Shown here: in pieces, positions 8,055-16,532 of the stretch
How the letters are laid out: every line of letters starts with the position of its first letter
Position numbering within the stretch: position 1 is the stretch's first letter
Assembly: GCF_024171725.1 (NCBI RefSeq)
Contig: NZ_JAMTCG010000002.1
Coordinates: 716,193 to 780,192, forward strand
Length of the DNA stretch: 64,000 nucleotides
Origin: Williamsia serinedens
GTDB lineage: Bacteria > Actinomycetota > Actinomycetes > Mycobacteriales > Mycobacteriaceae
Direction of reading: 5' to 3'
Notes under the pieces: model-generated
What the model saw: only the letters and a program-made list of their open reading frames with translations
Databases searched by the model: none
What the model was told of the DNA's origin: nothing
Program-made: the position numbers and the translations under genes

Positions 8055-9443
8055 TCACGCCGAGCTGACACCGATCTCGTGGGACAACCACGGCAGTGAG
8101 TCCTGGAACGACGTCGACGCGAACTGCCACGAGTGGCGGCCGGGCCGGTTGTCGATGGTGCAGCTGATGTCGACCGCCCGGTTCTCGGCGCACAACTGCA
8201 CGGCCTCCTGCCCCTGGTTCGCCGACCCGCCGTCGCCGCGACCGCCGAGTCCCGCGCCGCCCTGCGACGGCGGCTTCCAGCCGCCCGGCGGGCGGTGATG
8301 GGCCCCGGCGTGCTGACCGCGCCACCGCGGCATGCCGGACTGGTCCGCCTCCTCGTACCGGGCGGACACCCCGACATAGGGGCCGTGCTTCTGCATCACG
8401 GTCGCCGGGTCGAACGAGGCGTACGCCGCGGCGTTCCCGCCGAAGAGCCGGTCGACGGTCTGCCGCGTCGTCCCGGCGACCGGTGCCGCGTCCCCGGCGA
8501 TGTCGACGTAGGAGTGGAACAGGTCGGGGTGCATCACGGTCAGGTCGACCGAACACGTCCCGCCCATCGACCATCCGACGATGCCCCAGTTCGCCGCCGA
8601 CGAGGAGGTGTGGAACGTCGAGATGACCGCGGGCCGCACCTCGTCGGTGAGATGCGTGGCGACGTTCCCGCGGGGTCCGTTCACGCACTCGGTGTCGTTG
8701 TTGAACGACCCGCCGGCGTCGACGAACACGAGTACCGGTGCGTTGCCGTCGTGCTGCTTCGCGTACGCGTCGACGATCGGGATCGCGTTGCCGGTCCGCA
8801 TCCAGTCCGACGGGGTGTTGAACTCACCGGCGATCATCATGACCACCGGCAGGGTCGGGGGAGTGGCCCCACGGAACCACGCGGGCGGCAGGTAGACGTA
8901 CTCGGTGCGGTGGGCGAAGTGGCTGACATCGTCGGTGGTGGTGATCGGGACGACGGCGCCGGTGGTTCGGCCTGTATTCCTCATCGACCCCAGCGCGTCG
9001 GCGGAGACCTGGTCGGGCAGTGGACCCGCGGTGACCGCACCCCAGGCCGCCGACAGGGTCGGGTAGTAGCCGACCCACTGGTTCAGCACGACCGACGTCG
9101 TCAGCGCGGTGGCCAGGACGGCGAGGACGGCGACCCCGCGTCGCCACCACCGCGCGCTGCGGAACCCGACGACGAAGACCGCGATCGCGCCGACCGTCGC
9201 ACCGACCCAGACCCACAGCTGCCACGGCGCCGGATCCGTCGCCAGACCCTGCGAGTCGAAGTACAGGTGCACCAGGAGTGCTCCGACGACCGCGACGAGC
9301 AGGGACACCGGCACCCAGAGGAAACGCCACCGCCGTGTCCGCCATCCGACGGCGACGACGAGCAGGACCACCGCGACGATCTGCAGCGTGAGGGGGAACC
9401 ACCCGTCGAGCAGGGACACCCCGTTGTGTGACGACACAGGCAC
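8055..9443 (-). CDS. Membrane-anchored antigen-85-like esterase
   Basis: A 462-residue protein with four membrane helices in the first 125 residues and an extracytoplasmic alpha/beta-hydrolase domain of the esterase-D/antigen 85 family. The nucleophile elbow is GWSMGGTCS (about residue 296), preceded by VFVDAGGSFNNDTEC. The C-terminal HSW motif supplies the catalytic His region (PGRHSWQFA). A Gly/Gln/Pro-rich insert (about 373-415) separates the last catalytic parts. In mycolic-acid bacteria such enzymes move acyl or mycolyl groups or act as esterases on envelope lipids. The GTG start is supported by the position of the first helix. Confidence 0.83.
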   Translation of the reverse strand: MPVSSHNGVSLLDGWFPLTLQIVAVVLLVVAVGWRTRRWRFLWVPVSLLVAVVGALLVHLYFDSQGLATDPAPWQLWVWVGATVGAIAVFVVGFRSARWWRRGVAVLAVLATALTTSVVLNQWVGYYPTLSAAWGAVTAGPLPDQVSADALGSMRNTGRTTGAVVPITTTDDVSHFAHRTEYVYLPPAWFRGATPPTLPVVMMIAGEFNTPSDWMRTGNAIPIVDAYAKQHDGNAPVLVFVDAGGSFNNDTECVNGPRGNVATHLTDEVRPAVISTFHTSSSAANWGIVGWSMGGTCSVDLTVMHPDLFHSYVDIAGDAAPVAGTTRQTVDRLFGGNAAAYASFDPATVMQKHGPYVGVSARYEEADQSGMPRWRGQHAGAHHRPPGGWKPPSQGGAGLGGRGDGGSANQGQEAVQLCAENRAVDISCTIDNRPGRHSWQFASTSFQDSLPWLSHEIGVSSA

Positions 9444-9628
9444 GTCGGCGAGTGTGCCGAGCCACCCTGTCCGATCGCTGTGAGATACGTGTGAGCACAG
9501 GGCAACTCGGACGCACGCGACGATCCGGGCGTTCTCGTTCGGCGCCGTTCCATCGTTCCCGCGCCGTACTCGGCGCGGACAGCTGACGAAGCTGCGGACA
9601 GGGGCTGCCGACGGTCAGAGCGTGTCGG

Positions 9629-10063
9629 TCACCCCGAACGCGACCAGGCGCACAATGTCTCCTTCTCGTGGTCGGTGAGACGGCGCAGAGTGTGCGCCTC
9701 GACGTCGACGACGGCCATACGGGTGCTCGCGCTGTACGCCGGCGGCGTGTCGGGGTCGTCGCCATCGGCGGTGAGCGCGTAGCCGATGGTGAAGTCGACG
9801 GATCGGAACCCGTCGATCCACATGGCGACCCGGATCGGGCCGTCCTCGTGGCGGAGATGTCGATGTGCGGTGAGGTCGACAGTCACGATCATCGCGCTGG
9901 TGATCAGGGGGCGGTGTTCCTCGCCCGCGCTGAGCAGCCACGCGACGCGGGCCTCCTCCATGACCGTCACGAGGTGTCCGGTGGACAGCAGTCCCGTCGG
10001 TCCGGCGTCGGACCACCGGACCGGCACAGTCGCCGTGAACGCTCCGCTGCCTGTGGTGCTCAT
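9629..10063 (-). CDS. Hotdog-fold acyl-CoA thioesterase
   Basis: A 144-residue single hotdog domain of the 4HBT/YbgC-like type. The signature is VRWSDAGPTGLLSTGHLVTVMEEARVAWL (about residues 15-43), with the Asp near residue 19 where this family places its catalytic acid and the central hotdog helix after it. It would hydrolyse an acyl-CoA in the cytoplasm. It is divergent from the secreted esterase at 10228 and followed by a 185-bp gap (9444-9628) in which I see no gene. Confidence 0.78.
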   Translation of the reverse strand: MSTTGSGAFTATVPVRWSDAGPTGLLSTGHLVTVMEEARVAWLLSAGEEHRPLITSAMIVTVDLTAHRHLRHEDGPIRVAMWIDGFRSVDFTIGYALTADGDDPDTPPAYSASTRMAVVDVEAHTLRRLTDHEKETLCAWSRSG

Positions 10064-10227
10064 GTGGCTGATGTTGCTGGATGGACACAGGATCGTGACG
10101 GACCCGATGCCCGTCGACGTGCGCCGTGTGGCGGTTCGAGAGCCGGCCGCTCGCTACTGTTGTGGGGCGCGAACACCCCTCGTTCCTACAGCGCGGGGGT
10201 GCGCGCACGGTGACGAGGGGTGAGCAG

Positions 10228-11235
10228 GTGATCAGTTCGGTGGGGGTTCGACGCCGCCGGTTCCGTCGCGCCCTCATCCCGCTGGCCGTCGTTGCGACCG
10301 TCCTGGGCGCGTCGCCGGTCGCGTCCGCTGCGCCGGCCCCGCCGCGCGAGGTCGCCCTCGACGAGGTGACCAAGGTGAGCCCCCGTCAGCTCGAGGTGTC
10401 CGTCGAGTCCCCGGCCATGGGCGGCCCGGTGTCGGTGACTGTGCTCCTCCCGCGGGACACGTCGCGGAGCCGCTCGACGGTCTACATGCTCGACGGCGCC
10501 GGCGCGACGGGGAACGTCAGCGACTGGATCACCAAGGGTGACGCGGTGGCGTTCTTCGAGGACAAGGACGTCAACGTCGTGCTGCCCGCGGGCGGCAAGA
10601 GCACGTTCTACACCGACTGGGAACGCACCGACCGCGTCGTCGGCAAACCGATGTGGGAGACGTTCCTGACGAGGGAACTGCCGCCCCTGATCGACAGGTA
10701 CTACAACGGCAACGGCCGCAACGCGATCGTCGGACTGTCCATGGGTGGACAGGCCGCTCTTGCGCTCACGTTCCGGCACCCGCAGCTCTACACCGGCGCC
10801 GCGTCGTTGAGCGGGTGCCCGCCCACCAGCGGCCTGCTCAACGAGGCGTACGTCCGTGCGACCGTCGGTCGCGACGGAGCCGACGCCACCAACATGTGGG
10901 GTCCGTTCGGGGCGCCCGGGTGGGCCGCGCACGACCCGAGCCTGCACCTCGACAAGCTCCGCGGTAAGAACCTCTACATCTCCGCGGCCTCCGGCGCGAT
11001 CGGGCCGCTCGACTTCCAGGAACCGCTGGACCCGGGGATGAGCCGACAGCAGCAGACGTTCGCGGCGTCCGGGCTGGAGAGCGGCGCCTACCGGTGCTCG
11101 CTGGAGTTCGCTCTGACCCTGCGCGCCAACAACATCCCCGCGACGGAGAGCTTCCCGCTGATCGGCACGCACTCGTGGGCGTACTGGCGGCAGGACCTGC
11201 CGCAGCTGTGGCCGACGATCGCTCGCGGGCTCTGA
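10228..11235 (+). CDS. Secreted antigen-85/mycolyltransferase-like esterase
   Basis: A 335-residue exported alpha/beta hydrolase. An Arg-rich N-terminus (RRRRFRRALIP) leads into a hydrophobic segment ending in ASPVASAAPAPP. The nucleophile is in IVGLSMGGQAAL (Ser about residue 173). The C-terminal LIGTHSWAYWRQDLP matches the conserved H-S-W-xYW of antigen 85 proteins, and TDWER fits the substrate-side loop. It probably transfers mycolate to trehalose or arabinogalactan, or is a related esterase. GTG 10228 has an SD-like GAGGGGTGAG upstream and gives the shortest credible signal peptide; the frame stays open to 10126. Confidence 0.87.
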   Translation: MISSVGVRRRRFRRALIPLAVVATVLGASPVASAAPAPPREVALDEVTKVSPRQLEVSVESPAMGGPVSVTVLLPRDTSRSRSTVYMLDGAGATGNVSDWITKGDAVAFFEDKDVNVVLPAGGKSTFYTDWERTDRVVGKPMWETFLTRELPPLIDRYYNGNGRNAIVGLSMGGQAALALTFRHPQLYTGAASLSGCPPTSGLLNEAYVRATVGRDGADATNMWGPFGAPGWAAHDPSLHLDKLRGKNLYISAASGAIGPLDFQEPLDPGMSRQQQTFAASGLESGAYRCSLEFALTLRANNIPATESFPLIGTHSWAYWRQDLPQLWPTIARGL

Positions 11236-11236
11236 C

Positions 11237-12298
11237 TCAGTCCCGACGCCACGTCTGCGCGTAGCGCAGGAAGAGGTCGTTCTCCTCGGGATCGCCGATG
11301 GTGACGCGCACACCGTCGCCGGCGAACGGGCGGATGACGACCCGGTTCTCGATCGCCGCGGCGGCGAAATCGGTTGCGGCGTCGCCGAGGTCGAGCCAGA
11401 CGAAGTTCGCCTGCGACTCCGGGACGGGATAGCCGAGATCCTTCAGCGCAGCGGACACGCGTGCGCGCTCGGCGACGACGGCCTCGGTGCGGGCCAACAG
11501 CTCGTCGTCGGCCTCGAGGCAGGCGGTGGCGGCCGCCTGCGCCAGCGAGTTCACGCTGAACGGGACGTGCACCCGGCGGAGACCGTCGATGACGGCGTCG
11601 TCGGCCACCGCGTAGCCGACGCGGAGTCCCGCCAGCCCGTACGCCTTGGAGAAGGTCCGCAGGACCACCAGGTTGGCGAAGCGCCGCTGCAGCTCGATCG
11701 CGTCGTAGCGCTGGGTCTCGCTCGGCCGGACGTACTCGACGTAGGCCTCGTCGAGCGCGACGACGACGTCCGACGGCACCTTCTCGAGGAAGTCGACGAG
11801 AGCCTGCGCCTCGACGATGGTCCCGGTCGGGTTGTTGGGGTTGCAGACGAAGATCAGGCGCGTTCGCTCGGTGATCGCGTCGGCCATCGCCTCGAGGTCG
11901 TGGACGCGGTCGCCGGTCAGCGGGACCTGGACAGGCGTCGCTCCGACGACGCGGGTGGCGAGCGGGTACGTCTCGAACGACCGCCAGGCGAAGAGCACCT
12001 CGTCGCCGGGGCGGCAGGTGATGGTGATGAGGTTCTGGCACAGGCTCACCGACCCACAGCCCGTCTGGATCGCGTCCGGCGGGACACCGAGCTTCTTGGC
12101 GAGCGCTTCGGTGAGGCCGACCATGCCGTTGTCGGGATAGCGGTTGAGGTTGTGCGCCGCGTCCGCGATCGCGCGGGCGACGCTCGGCAGCGGGCCGAAC
12201 GTCACCTCGTTGCTGGCCAGCTTCACCGCCCCGGGGAACGTCCGACCGGGGACGTAGGCGGGTACCGAGGCCAGGTCGGGGCGGATGCGCGGGGTCAC
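11237..12298 (-). CDS. pat: Aromatic amino acid / histidinol-phosphate aminotransferase
   Basis: A 353-residue fold-type I PLP aminotransferase. It carries VKLASNEVTFGPLPS near the N-terminus, NPNNPTGTI for cofactor binding, ALDEAYVEYV, and the Schiff-base Lys in TFSKAYGLAGLRVGYA. This is the HisC2/Pat type, which in actinobacteria makes phenylalanine or tyrosine from the keto acids. The GTG at 12298 is chosen because upstream sequence runs into the tRNA genes. The prephenate dehydrogenase gene at 38205 would supply the tyrosine keto acid. It could instead serve histidine synthesis, though no his genes are nearby. Confidence 0.87.
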   Translation of the reverse strand: MTPRIRPDLASVPAYVPGRTFPGAVKLASNEVTFGPLPSVARAIADAAHNLNRYPDNGMVGLTEALAKKLGVPPDAIQTGCGSVSLCQNLITITCRPGDEVLFAWRSFETYPLATRVVGATPVQVPLTGDRVHDLEAMADAITERTRLIFVCNPNNPTGTIVEAQALVDFLEKVPSDVVVALDEAYVEYVRPSETQRYDAIELQRRFANLVVLRTFSKAYGLAGLRVGYAVADDAVIDGLRRVHVPFSVNSLAQAAATACLEADDELLARTEAVVAERARVSAALKDLGYPVPESQANFVWLDLGDAATDFAAAAIENRVVIRPFAGDGVRVTIGDPEENDLFLRYAQTWRRD

Positions 12299-12402
12299 AC
12301 AGACCAATCTAACGGGCGTCCGACCTGCGGTTCCATGCTGGTTTGCTCCGGCTCGGAACGCATGTGTAACCTTTGCGTTCGGCAGTTCGCGAGAACTCCG
12401 CT

Positions 12403-12491
12403 GGAGGCGTGCCAGAGTGGCCGAATGGGACTCACTGCTAATGAGTTGTCCGGCCAACACCGGACCGGAGGTTCGAATCCTCTCGCCTCCG
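12403..12491 (+). tRNA. tRNA-Ser (GCT)
   Basis: An 89-nt class II tRNA. The acceptor stem GGAGGCG pairs with CGCCTCC, followed by a G discriminator. The anticodon loop CTGCTAA is flanked by CTCA/TGAG and gives anticodon GCT. There is a long variable arm, and the T-loop is GTTCGAATCC. The CCA end is not encoded. It reads AGC/AGT codons. Confidence 0.95.
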
Positions 12492-12522
12492 CCGCCGGCA
12501 CCCGCCGACAACTGAAGAACAT

Positions 12523-12595
12523 GCGCCCGTAGCTCAACGGATAGAGCATCTGACTACGGATCAGAAGGTTAGGGGTTCGAATCCCTTCGGGCGCA
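12523..12595 (+). tRNA. tRNA-Arg (ACG)
   Basis: A 73-nt tRNA with acceptor stem GCGCCCG/CGGGCGC, anticodon loop CTACGGA (anticodon ACG, expected to be edited to ICG by TadA, whose gene is at 39814) and T-loop GGTTCGAATCC. A degenerate copy of its last 37 nt occurs at 13761-13798, marking it as the integration target of a small island. Confidence 0.95.
12559..12595 (+). repeat. Attachment-site half inside tRNA-Arg 3' end
   Basis: The segment from the anticodon stem to the end of tRNA-Arg is repeated in direct orientation at 13761-13798 with four mismatches and one inserted T. This is the classic arrangement left by integration of an element into a tRNA gene, with the functional tRNA regenerated at this end. 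Confidence 0.65.
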
Positions 12596-12601
12596 CAACG
12601 A

Positions 12602-12633
12602 CAGAACCCCCGCCGGTGACGGCGGGGGTTCTG
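12602..12633 (+). terminator. Intrinsic terminator after the tRNA pair
   Basis: A perfect 13-bp stem CAGAACCCCCGCC/GGCGGGGGTTCTG with a 6-nt loop, 6 bp after tRNA-Arg. There is no U-tract, as is common for actinobacterial terminators. Confidence 0.75.
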
Positions 12634-12733
12634 CACGTAAGGGGCCGACGCTGGCGCGACCGCGCCGGGTCCGTGACCGTCGCAACGTGGCGCACATTCG
12701 AAACGTCGCCCGAGCTGCCTAATTACATGGCTG

Positions 12734-12763
12734 TTGCGCGGTTCACGCGTTCTCATGCATACT
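12734..12763 (+). promoter_or_regulatory. Putative promoter of the DUF3800 gene
   Basis: TTGCGC (12734-12739) and CATACT (12758-12763) are spaced 18 bp apart in an unusually AT-rich stretch for this window. Transcription would begin near 12770 and carry the hairpin at 12805-12836 in its leader. This is inferred from motif and spacing. Confidence 0.4.
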
Positions 12764-12804
12764 CGGTCAGCATCAAGCATTCGCCGCCCCCTGTGCGGCA
12801 AGTC

Positions 12805-12836
12805 CTACAGCCACCCCGAGTGCGGGGTGGCTGTAG
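12805..12836 (+). promoter_or_regulatory. Strong hairpin in DUF3800 leader (attenuator or terminator)
   Basis: A perfect 13-bp stem CTACAGCCACCCC/GGGGTGGCTGTAG with a GAGTGC loop, followed by TTGT. It lies between the putative promoter and the Shine-Dalgarno GGGGGA (12855-12860). It could terminate read-through into the gene, attenuate it, or protect the leader. No role is proven. Confidence 0.55.
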
Positions 12837-12866
12837 TTGTATCAAGCGCTGTTCGGGGGACACCAC

Positions 12867-13715
12867 GTGCTGCTGTGCTACATCGATGAGTCGGGCGACG
12901 AGCAACAGCTCCGCACACCTAGCGATCCACCGGTACTGGCCCTTGGCGGTCTGGTCGTCGACCACGAGCGAGCCAAGTCATTGATTTGGGACTTCCTTCA
13001 AATCAAGAAGCGATTCAATCCCACGCTCGCTGAGCCGGGCGTCAAGCTGTCCGACGTCATTCGCTTCGAGGTCAAAGGAAGCGACATTCGGAAAGATGTC
13101 CGCTCCGGGTCGAGGCGGCGGCGCCGCCGGGCCTACGGGTTCCTCGACGATGTCCTCCGGCTTCTGGAAAGCACGAGTGTGACAATACTGGCCGAGGTGC
13201 ACGTCAAAGGTGCCACGCCGTTGAGCCGGTGGGTCTACTCCGATGCCGTCGCCGCTATGGCCGCCCAGTTCGAGGCTCAGCTGCGCGCTGCCGAGGTGCC
13301 CGGGATGATGATTTTGGACGCGCACACCAAGCATAAGAACGTCCCAAGCGTCCATCACGTTACGACGAAGCGGTTCAAGACGGGTGGCGACGCTTTCCCG
13401 CACCTGCTCGAAGCGCCATTGTTTGGACACAGCGACTCTCACGTCGTGCTACAGATCGCTGACATCTTGGTCTCGGCGCTACAGTTCCCGATGGCGTGCG
13501 CGGCGTACTCGTCCAGCCTCATCCACAACATCCATCTGAACGACGAGTTCTCGTCCTTGAGAGCGCGTTACGGTACCCGTCTACAGCTATTGGAGCATCG
13601 GTATCTTGACGCGGACGGCCGTCGCGCCGGTGGCGTTAGGGTCATCGACCACCTGAACCGCCAACCGTCGCTAGCGCTGTTTCGTGACGTGCCCTATAAC
13701 TTCACGGCTCTATAG
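12867..13715 (+). CDS. DUF3800 protein in a tRNA-bounded island
   Basis: A 282-residue protein of the DUF3800 family. It has the family's N-terminal YIDESGD motif (about residues 5-11), MMILDAHTKHKN in the middle and HVVLQIADILVSA near residues 200-212. The acidic residues in these blocks suggest a metal-dependent nuclease-like fold. Members occur on mobile elements and near defence genes, but the function is not settled. GTG 12867 is chosen because GGGGGA lies 6 nt upstream; the frame remains open to a TTG at 12837. GC content is visibly lower than in the neighbours, in keeping with horizontal acquisition. Confidence 0.8.
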   Translation: MLLCYIDESGDEQQLRTPSDPPVLALGGLVVDHERAKSLIWDFLQIKKRFNPTLAEPGVKLSDVIRFEVKGSDIRKDVRSGSRRRRRRAYGFLDDVLRLLESTSVTILAEVHVKGATPLSRWVYSDAVAAMAAQFEAQLRAAEVPGMMILDAHTKHKNVPSVHHVTTKRFKTGGDAFPHLLEAPLFGHSDSHVVLQIADILVSALQFPMACAAYSSSLIHNIHLNDEFSSLRARYGTRLQLLEHRYLDADGRRAGGVRVIDHLNRQPSLALFRDVPYNFTAL

Positions 13716-13760
13716 GCGTCGCCGCCGGTCACCGAGAGTTGCCGGGGTTGGCCGACCACC

Positions 13761-13798
13761 GATCAGAAGATCAGGGGTTTCGAATCCTTTCGGGTGCA
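13761..13798 (+). repeat. Decayed direct copy of the tRNA-Arg 3' end (distal att)
   Basis: A 38-nt segment matching 12559-12595 with four substitutions and one inserted T in the T-loop. It has no tRNA 5' half, so it is not a gene. With the intact tRNA-Arg it brackets about 1.2 kb holding only the DUF3800 gene. Confidence 0.7.
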
Positions 13799-13826
13799 TG
13801 TCGTTCGGGCGCTTACAGTCGGCGCC

Positions 13827-14480
13827 GTGGTGATCGACTCTCTCGCCCGGGATGCCATCGACCTCGTCGGGGAAGACGGACGCGCTGTCCTCGGCATCAC
13901 CGGTCCGCCCGGGGCGGGCAAGACCACGATGGCGACGGCGCTCGTCGCCCGGATCGAGGAGCTCCGAGGACCGGGATGGGCCGCGCTCGTGCCGATGGAC
14001 GGCTTCCACCTGGCCGACGATCAGCTGCGGCGCCTGGGAGCACTCGGTCGCAAGGGTGCGCCCGACACCTTCGACGCGGCCGGATACGCGGCCCTGCTCG
14101 AGCGAACTCGTCTCGAGACCGATCGACCCGTCTACGCGCCCGGCTTCGAACGGACCCTCGAGCAGCCGGTGGCCGCCGCGCTGGTGGTGCTTCCGCAGGC
14201 GCGGCTCGTGGTCACCGAGGGCAACTACCTCCTGCTCGACGATCCCGTCTGGGCGGCGGCGCGAGCCGTGATGGACGCCGTGTGGTTCGTGACCGCCGAC
14301 GAGCCGACCCGTCGTGACCGCCTCCTGACCCGGCACGTCGAGTTCGGCAAGACGCCGTCGGCGGCGCGTGCATGGATCGACGACGTCGACGAGCCCAACG
14401 CCGCATCGGTTCTGTCGACGGCCGCGCGGGCCGACCGTGTGATCGCCTCCGGTCCCGACGGGTGGACGATCGAGCGCTAG
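13827..14480 (+). CDS. P-loop nucleoside/nucleotide kinase-family protein
   Basis: A 217-residue cytoplasmic kinase of the phosphoribulokinase/uridine kinase/pantothenate kinase superfamily. The Walker A is GITGPPGAGKTTMA (about residues 23-36). VPMDGFHLADDQL (about 57-69), RKGAPDTFDAAGY and TEGNYLLLDDPVW follow, the order seen in this family. The substrate is not evident from sequence. A TACAGT box at 13814-13819 lies 7 nt before GTG 13827, favouring a leaderless message from this start. The gene sits just outside the island. Confidence 0.82.
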   Translation: MVIDSLARDAIDLVGEDGRAVLGITGPPGAGKTTMATALVARIEELRGPGWAALVPMDGFHLADDQLRRLGALGRKGAPDTFDAAGYAALLERTRLETDRPVYAPGFERTLEQPVAAALVVLPQARLVVTEGNYLLLDDPVWAAARAVMDAVWFVTADEPTRRDRLLTRHVEFGKTPSAARAWIDDVDEPNAASVLSTAARADRVIASGPDGWTIER

Positions 14481-14489
14481 CGCGGCCCG

Positions 14490-16532
14490 TCAGGACGGCA
14501 TGCGGTCGGCACCCCAGCTGCGGCGGATGTAGCCGACGATGCGGTCGATGTCCTCGGCGGGGACGTCGTCGGGGCGACCGTTCTCCAACGGGTCGGCGTG
14601 GAAGATGTACAGCCGCGACGCGAACTGGTCGAAGGGCAGCGAGCCCTCGCCGTGGCGCTCGCCGTTGCCGGCGGTCCCGACGACGACGCCGTCGCCCCAG
14701 TCCTGCCCGCTGTCGTTGTTCGGGTTGAAGAAGTACACCCGCATGACGCCGTCCGGGTCGGCGGCCACCCGCAGGATCGTGATCGCATGCCACCCGACGT
14801 AGCGCGCCGCGCTGTCGGTGACGGCGACGCCGGCCGGCTGCGGGTGGATGAGCGGCTGGTCCCCGTTGTAGGCGGGGTGGTACGACGCGTGGAACTGGCG
14901 CAGGAACGCGTCGAGGTCGACGAGGTCGCCGGTCTCGACGTCGACGTCGATGTGGAACTCCCGCCACGACCACCATCCGTGGAACTCGGGGTTCACCCAG
15001 CGGTGCGGGTCACCGGGCCGGCCGGCGCACTCCCGGACCATCTCGGCGTAGATGCGGTCGAGGTGGGGGACCAGCAGCAGGGAGACCGGGTCGAGGTCGA
15101 CGGGGTCGCTCGTCGCGACACCGCTCTCGCTCGCCGTCGACGAGATGGCCTTGCCCTCGAAGTGCATGACGATCTCGTCGTCGCGGGCTGCCCACACGAC
15201 CATCTGCAGGAGGTAGTCGGGGTCGTTGTAGGCCCACATCGACAGTGCGCGGGCCGACTGGCACGTCGGGTTGTCGCCCTGCCCCACACCGAGCGGCTGA
15301 CCCAGCATCGACAGGAGGCCGGCGAGCAGGCGTGCCGAGGGGTCCGGGGTGTCACCGAAGGCCAGGCGCAGTCGTTCCCGCGACGCGTCCGACAGCGGCA
15401 GCGCGATCTGACGCCACAGCGACGGGACGATCGGCGGCTGATGGAGCAGGCCGCGGTCGAGCATCAACGCGAGACCGTAGATGCACTGCGCGGTCTCGGG
15501 GTGGACGGCGACCTCGACGAGGCGGTACACGAGATCCGGGAAGCGTTGCAGCGACGTGCGACCCACGTCCGACAGCCCGAGGGCCTCGGGCAGCAGGTGC
15601 GGATTGGTCTCGACCAGATACCGGAGCAGTGTCGCGTGATACGGCGAGACCAGCCCGGTGTCGTGCATGGCGCGGGCGAACCCGCCGGCCTCGAACTGCA
15701 GCCCGCCGGCGTCCATCACCTCGAGCCGTGACCGGTAGACGTCGACGCCGGGGTCCTCACGGCACGCCTCGGTGGTGCCGAACAGCGCGGTGATGAGCCG
15801 GTCGAGGCCCGATCCCGACGTGCCGAGATCGACGTCGGGATCGTCGCGGTAGATGGCGATGCGGGTGACCATGGCCGTCACCTGCTCCACTTGGATCGGC
15901 CGCTGCCGCAGGATGCGCCAGATCTCCTCGACCAGTTCGTCGAGGACGCTGTCGTAGCCGATCTGCTCGGCGACGTAGCGGAAGAGGTCACGGATGAGGG
16001 TGGCGGTCTGTCCGAGTCGGATGCGTTCGGCCTCCGACGGCGGCGTGAACAACACCTCGAGGTTCATCGCCAGGACCTGCGACAGGAAACGTCGTGCGTC
16101 GTCGGCGTCCACCGCGGGATGCGACATCTCGCCGGTGGCCACGGCGACCAGCCGCAACTCGCTAGCCGCCTCGAGCGCCACCGTGTCGGCGTGACCGCTG
16201 CGCAGGCTCGTCCCGACGATCGCGGGCACCAGGATGTCGGGGTGACCCCAGTCCGTGCCCGCGAACACCCCGGCCTCCTCGAGCGCCCCGGCCCGCTCGC
16301 GGACCGCCGCGCACCCAGCCCGCTGGGACAGGGCACGCGTCAGCGAGTCGAGGACACGCCGCACCTTGGTGCTCTTGGAGAAGTCCGGCGCGTCCCGCAG
16401 TGCCGCGGTGGCGTGGTCGAGCTGGGCCAGCCGCGACGTGAGCGCCGGATCGGGCACAGGGGACCCCGCGGCGCCACCGGGGTCCATCGACTGAGTGGGT
16501 CCGCGGTCACCCGTTCCGAGATCCTGTCTCAC
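14490..16532 (-). CDS. Large protein with papain-like catalytic residues, partner of ATP-grasp
   Basis: A 680-residue protein that I do not recognise by name. Residues about 30-400 are mostly helical. The C-terminal third carries an ordered set of residues resembling a papain-fold cysteine peptidase or transglutaminase. Cys424 is in GDNPTCQSARALSMWA, at the start of a helix. His582 is in VGWHAITILRV, on a strand. Asn603/Asn605 are in VYFFNPNNDSGQDWGD, on the next strand. There is no signal peptide, so it acts in the cytoplasm. Its GTG start overlaps the ATP-grasp stop by 4 bp (GTGA), implying coupled translation and a joint function. The catalytic assignment is my inference from motif order. 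Confidence 0.7.
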   Translation of the reverse strand: MRQDLGTGDRGPTQSMDPGGAAGSPVPDPALTSRLAQLDHATAALRDAPDFSKSTKVRRVLDSLTRALSQRAGCAAVRERAGALEEAGVFAGTDWGHPDILVPAIVGTSLRSGHADTVALEAASELRLVAVATGEMSHPAVDADDARRFLSQVLAMNLEVLFTPPSEAERIRLGQTATLIRDLFRYVAEQIGYDSVLDELVEEIWRILRQRPIQVEQVTAMVTRIAIYRDDPDVDLGTSGSGLDRLITALFGTTEACREDPGVDVYRSRLEVMDAGGLQFEAGGFARAMHDTGLVSPYHATLLRYLVETNPHLLPEALGLSDVGRTSLQRFPDLVYRLVEVAVHPETAQCIYGLALMLDRGLLHQPPIVPSLWRQIALPLSDASRERLRLAFGDTPDPSARLLAGLLSMLGQPLGVGQGDNPTCQSARALSMWAYNDPDYLLQMVVWAARDDEIVMHFEGKAISSTASESGVATSDPVDLDPVSLLLVPHLDRIYAEMVRECAGRPGDPHRWVNPEFHGWWSWREFHIDVDVETGDLVDLDAFLRQFHASYHPAYNGDQPLIHPQPAGVAVTDSAARYVGWHAITILRVAADPDGVMRVYFFNPNNDSGQDWGDGVVVGTAGNGERHGEGSLPFDQFASRLYIFHADPLENGRPDDVPAEDIDRIVGYIRRSWGADRMPS

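Larger units (their letters stand above)
12596..13798 (+). mobile_element. Small tRNA-Arg-bounded genomic island
   Basis: The interval between tRNA-Arg and the copy of its 3' end carries a terminator, a promoter, a hairpin and one DUF3800 gene. No integrase is present, so it is either the remnant of a larger element or a satellite mobilised in trans. Confidence 0.6.

Noticed and set aside
12299..12511. N-terminal extension of the aminotransferase through the tRNA-Ser gene
   Set aside because: The extra residues are the antisense of a tRNA and do not belong to the family; GTG 12298 gives the normal N-terminus.
12596..13798. Prophage or integrative conjugative element at tRNA-Arg
   Set aside because: Only one gene lies between the repeats and no integrase, structural or transfer genes are seen, so only a small island is claimed.
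13739..14317. Plus-strand open frame overlapping the kinase in another frame
   Set aside because: Arg-rich with no motif; the kinase frame contains Walker A and family blocks.
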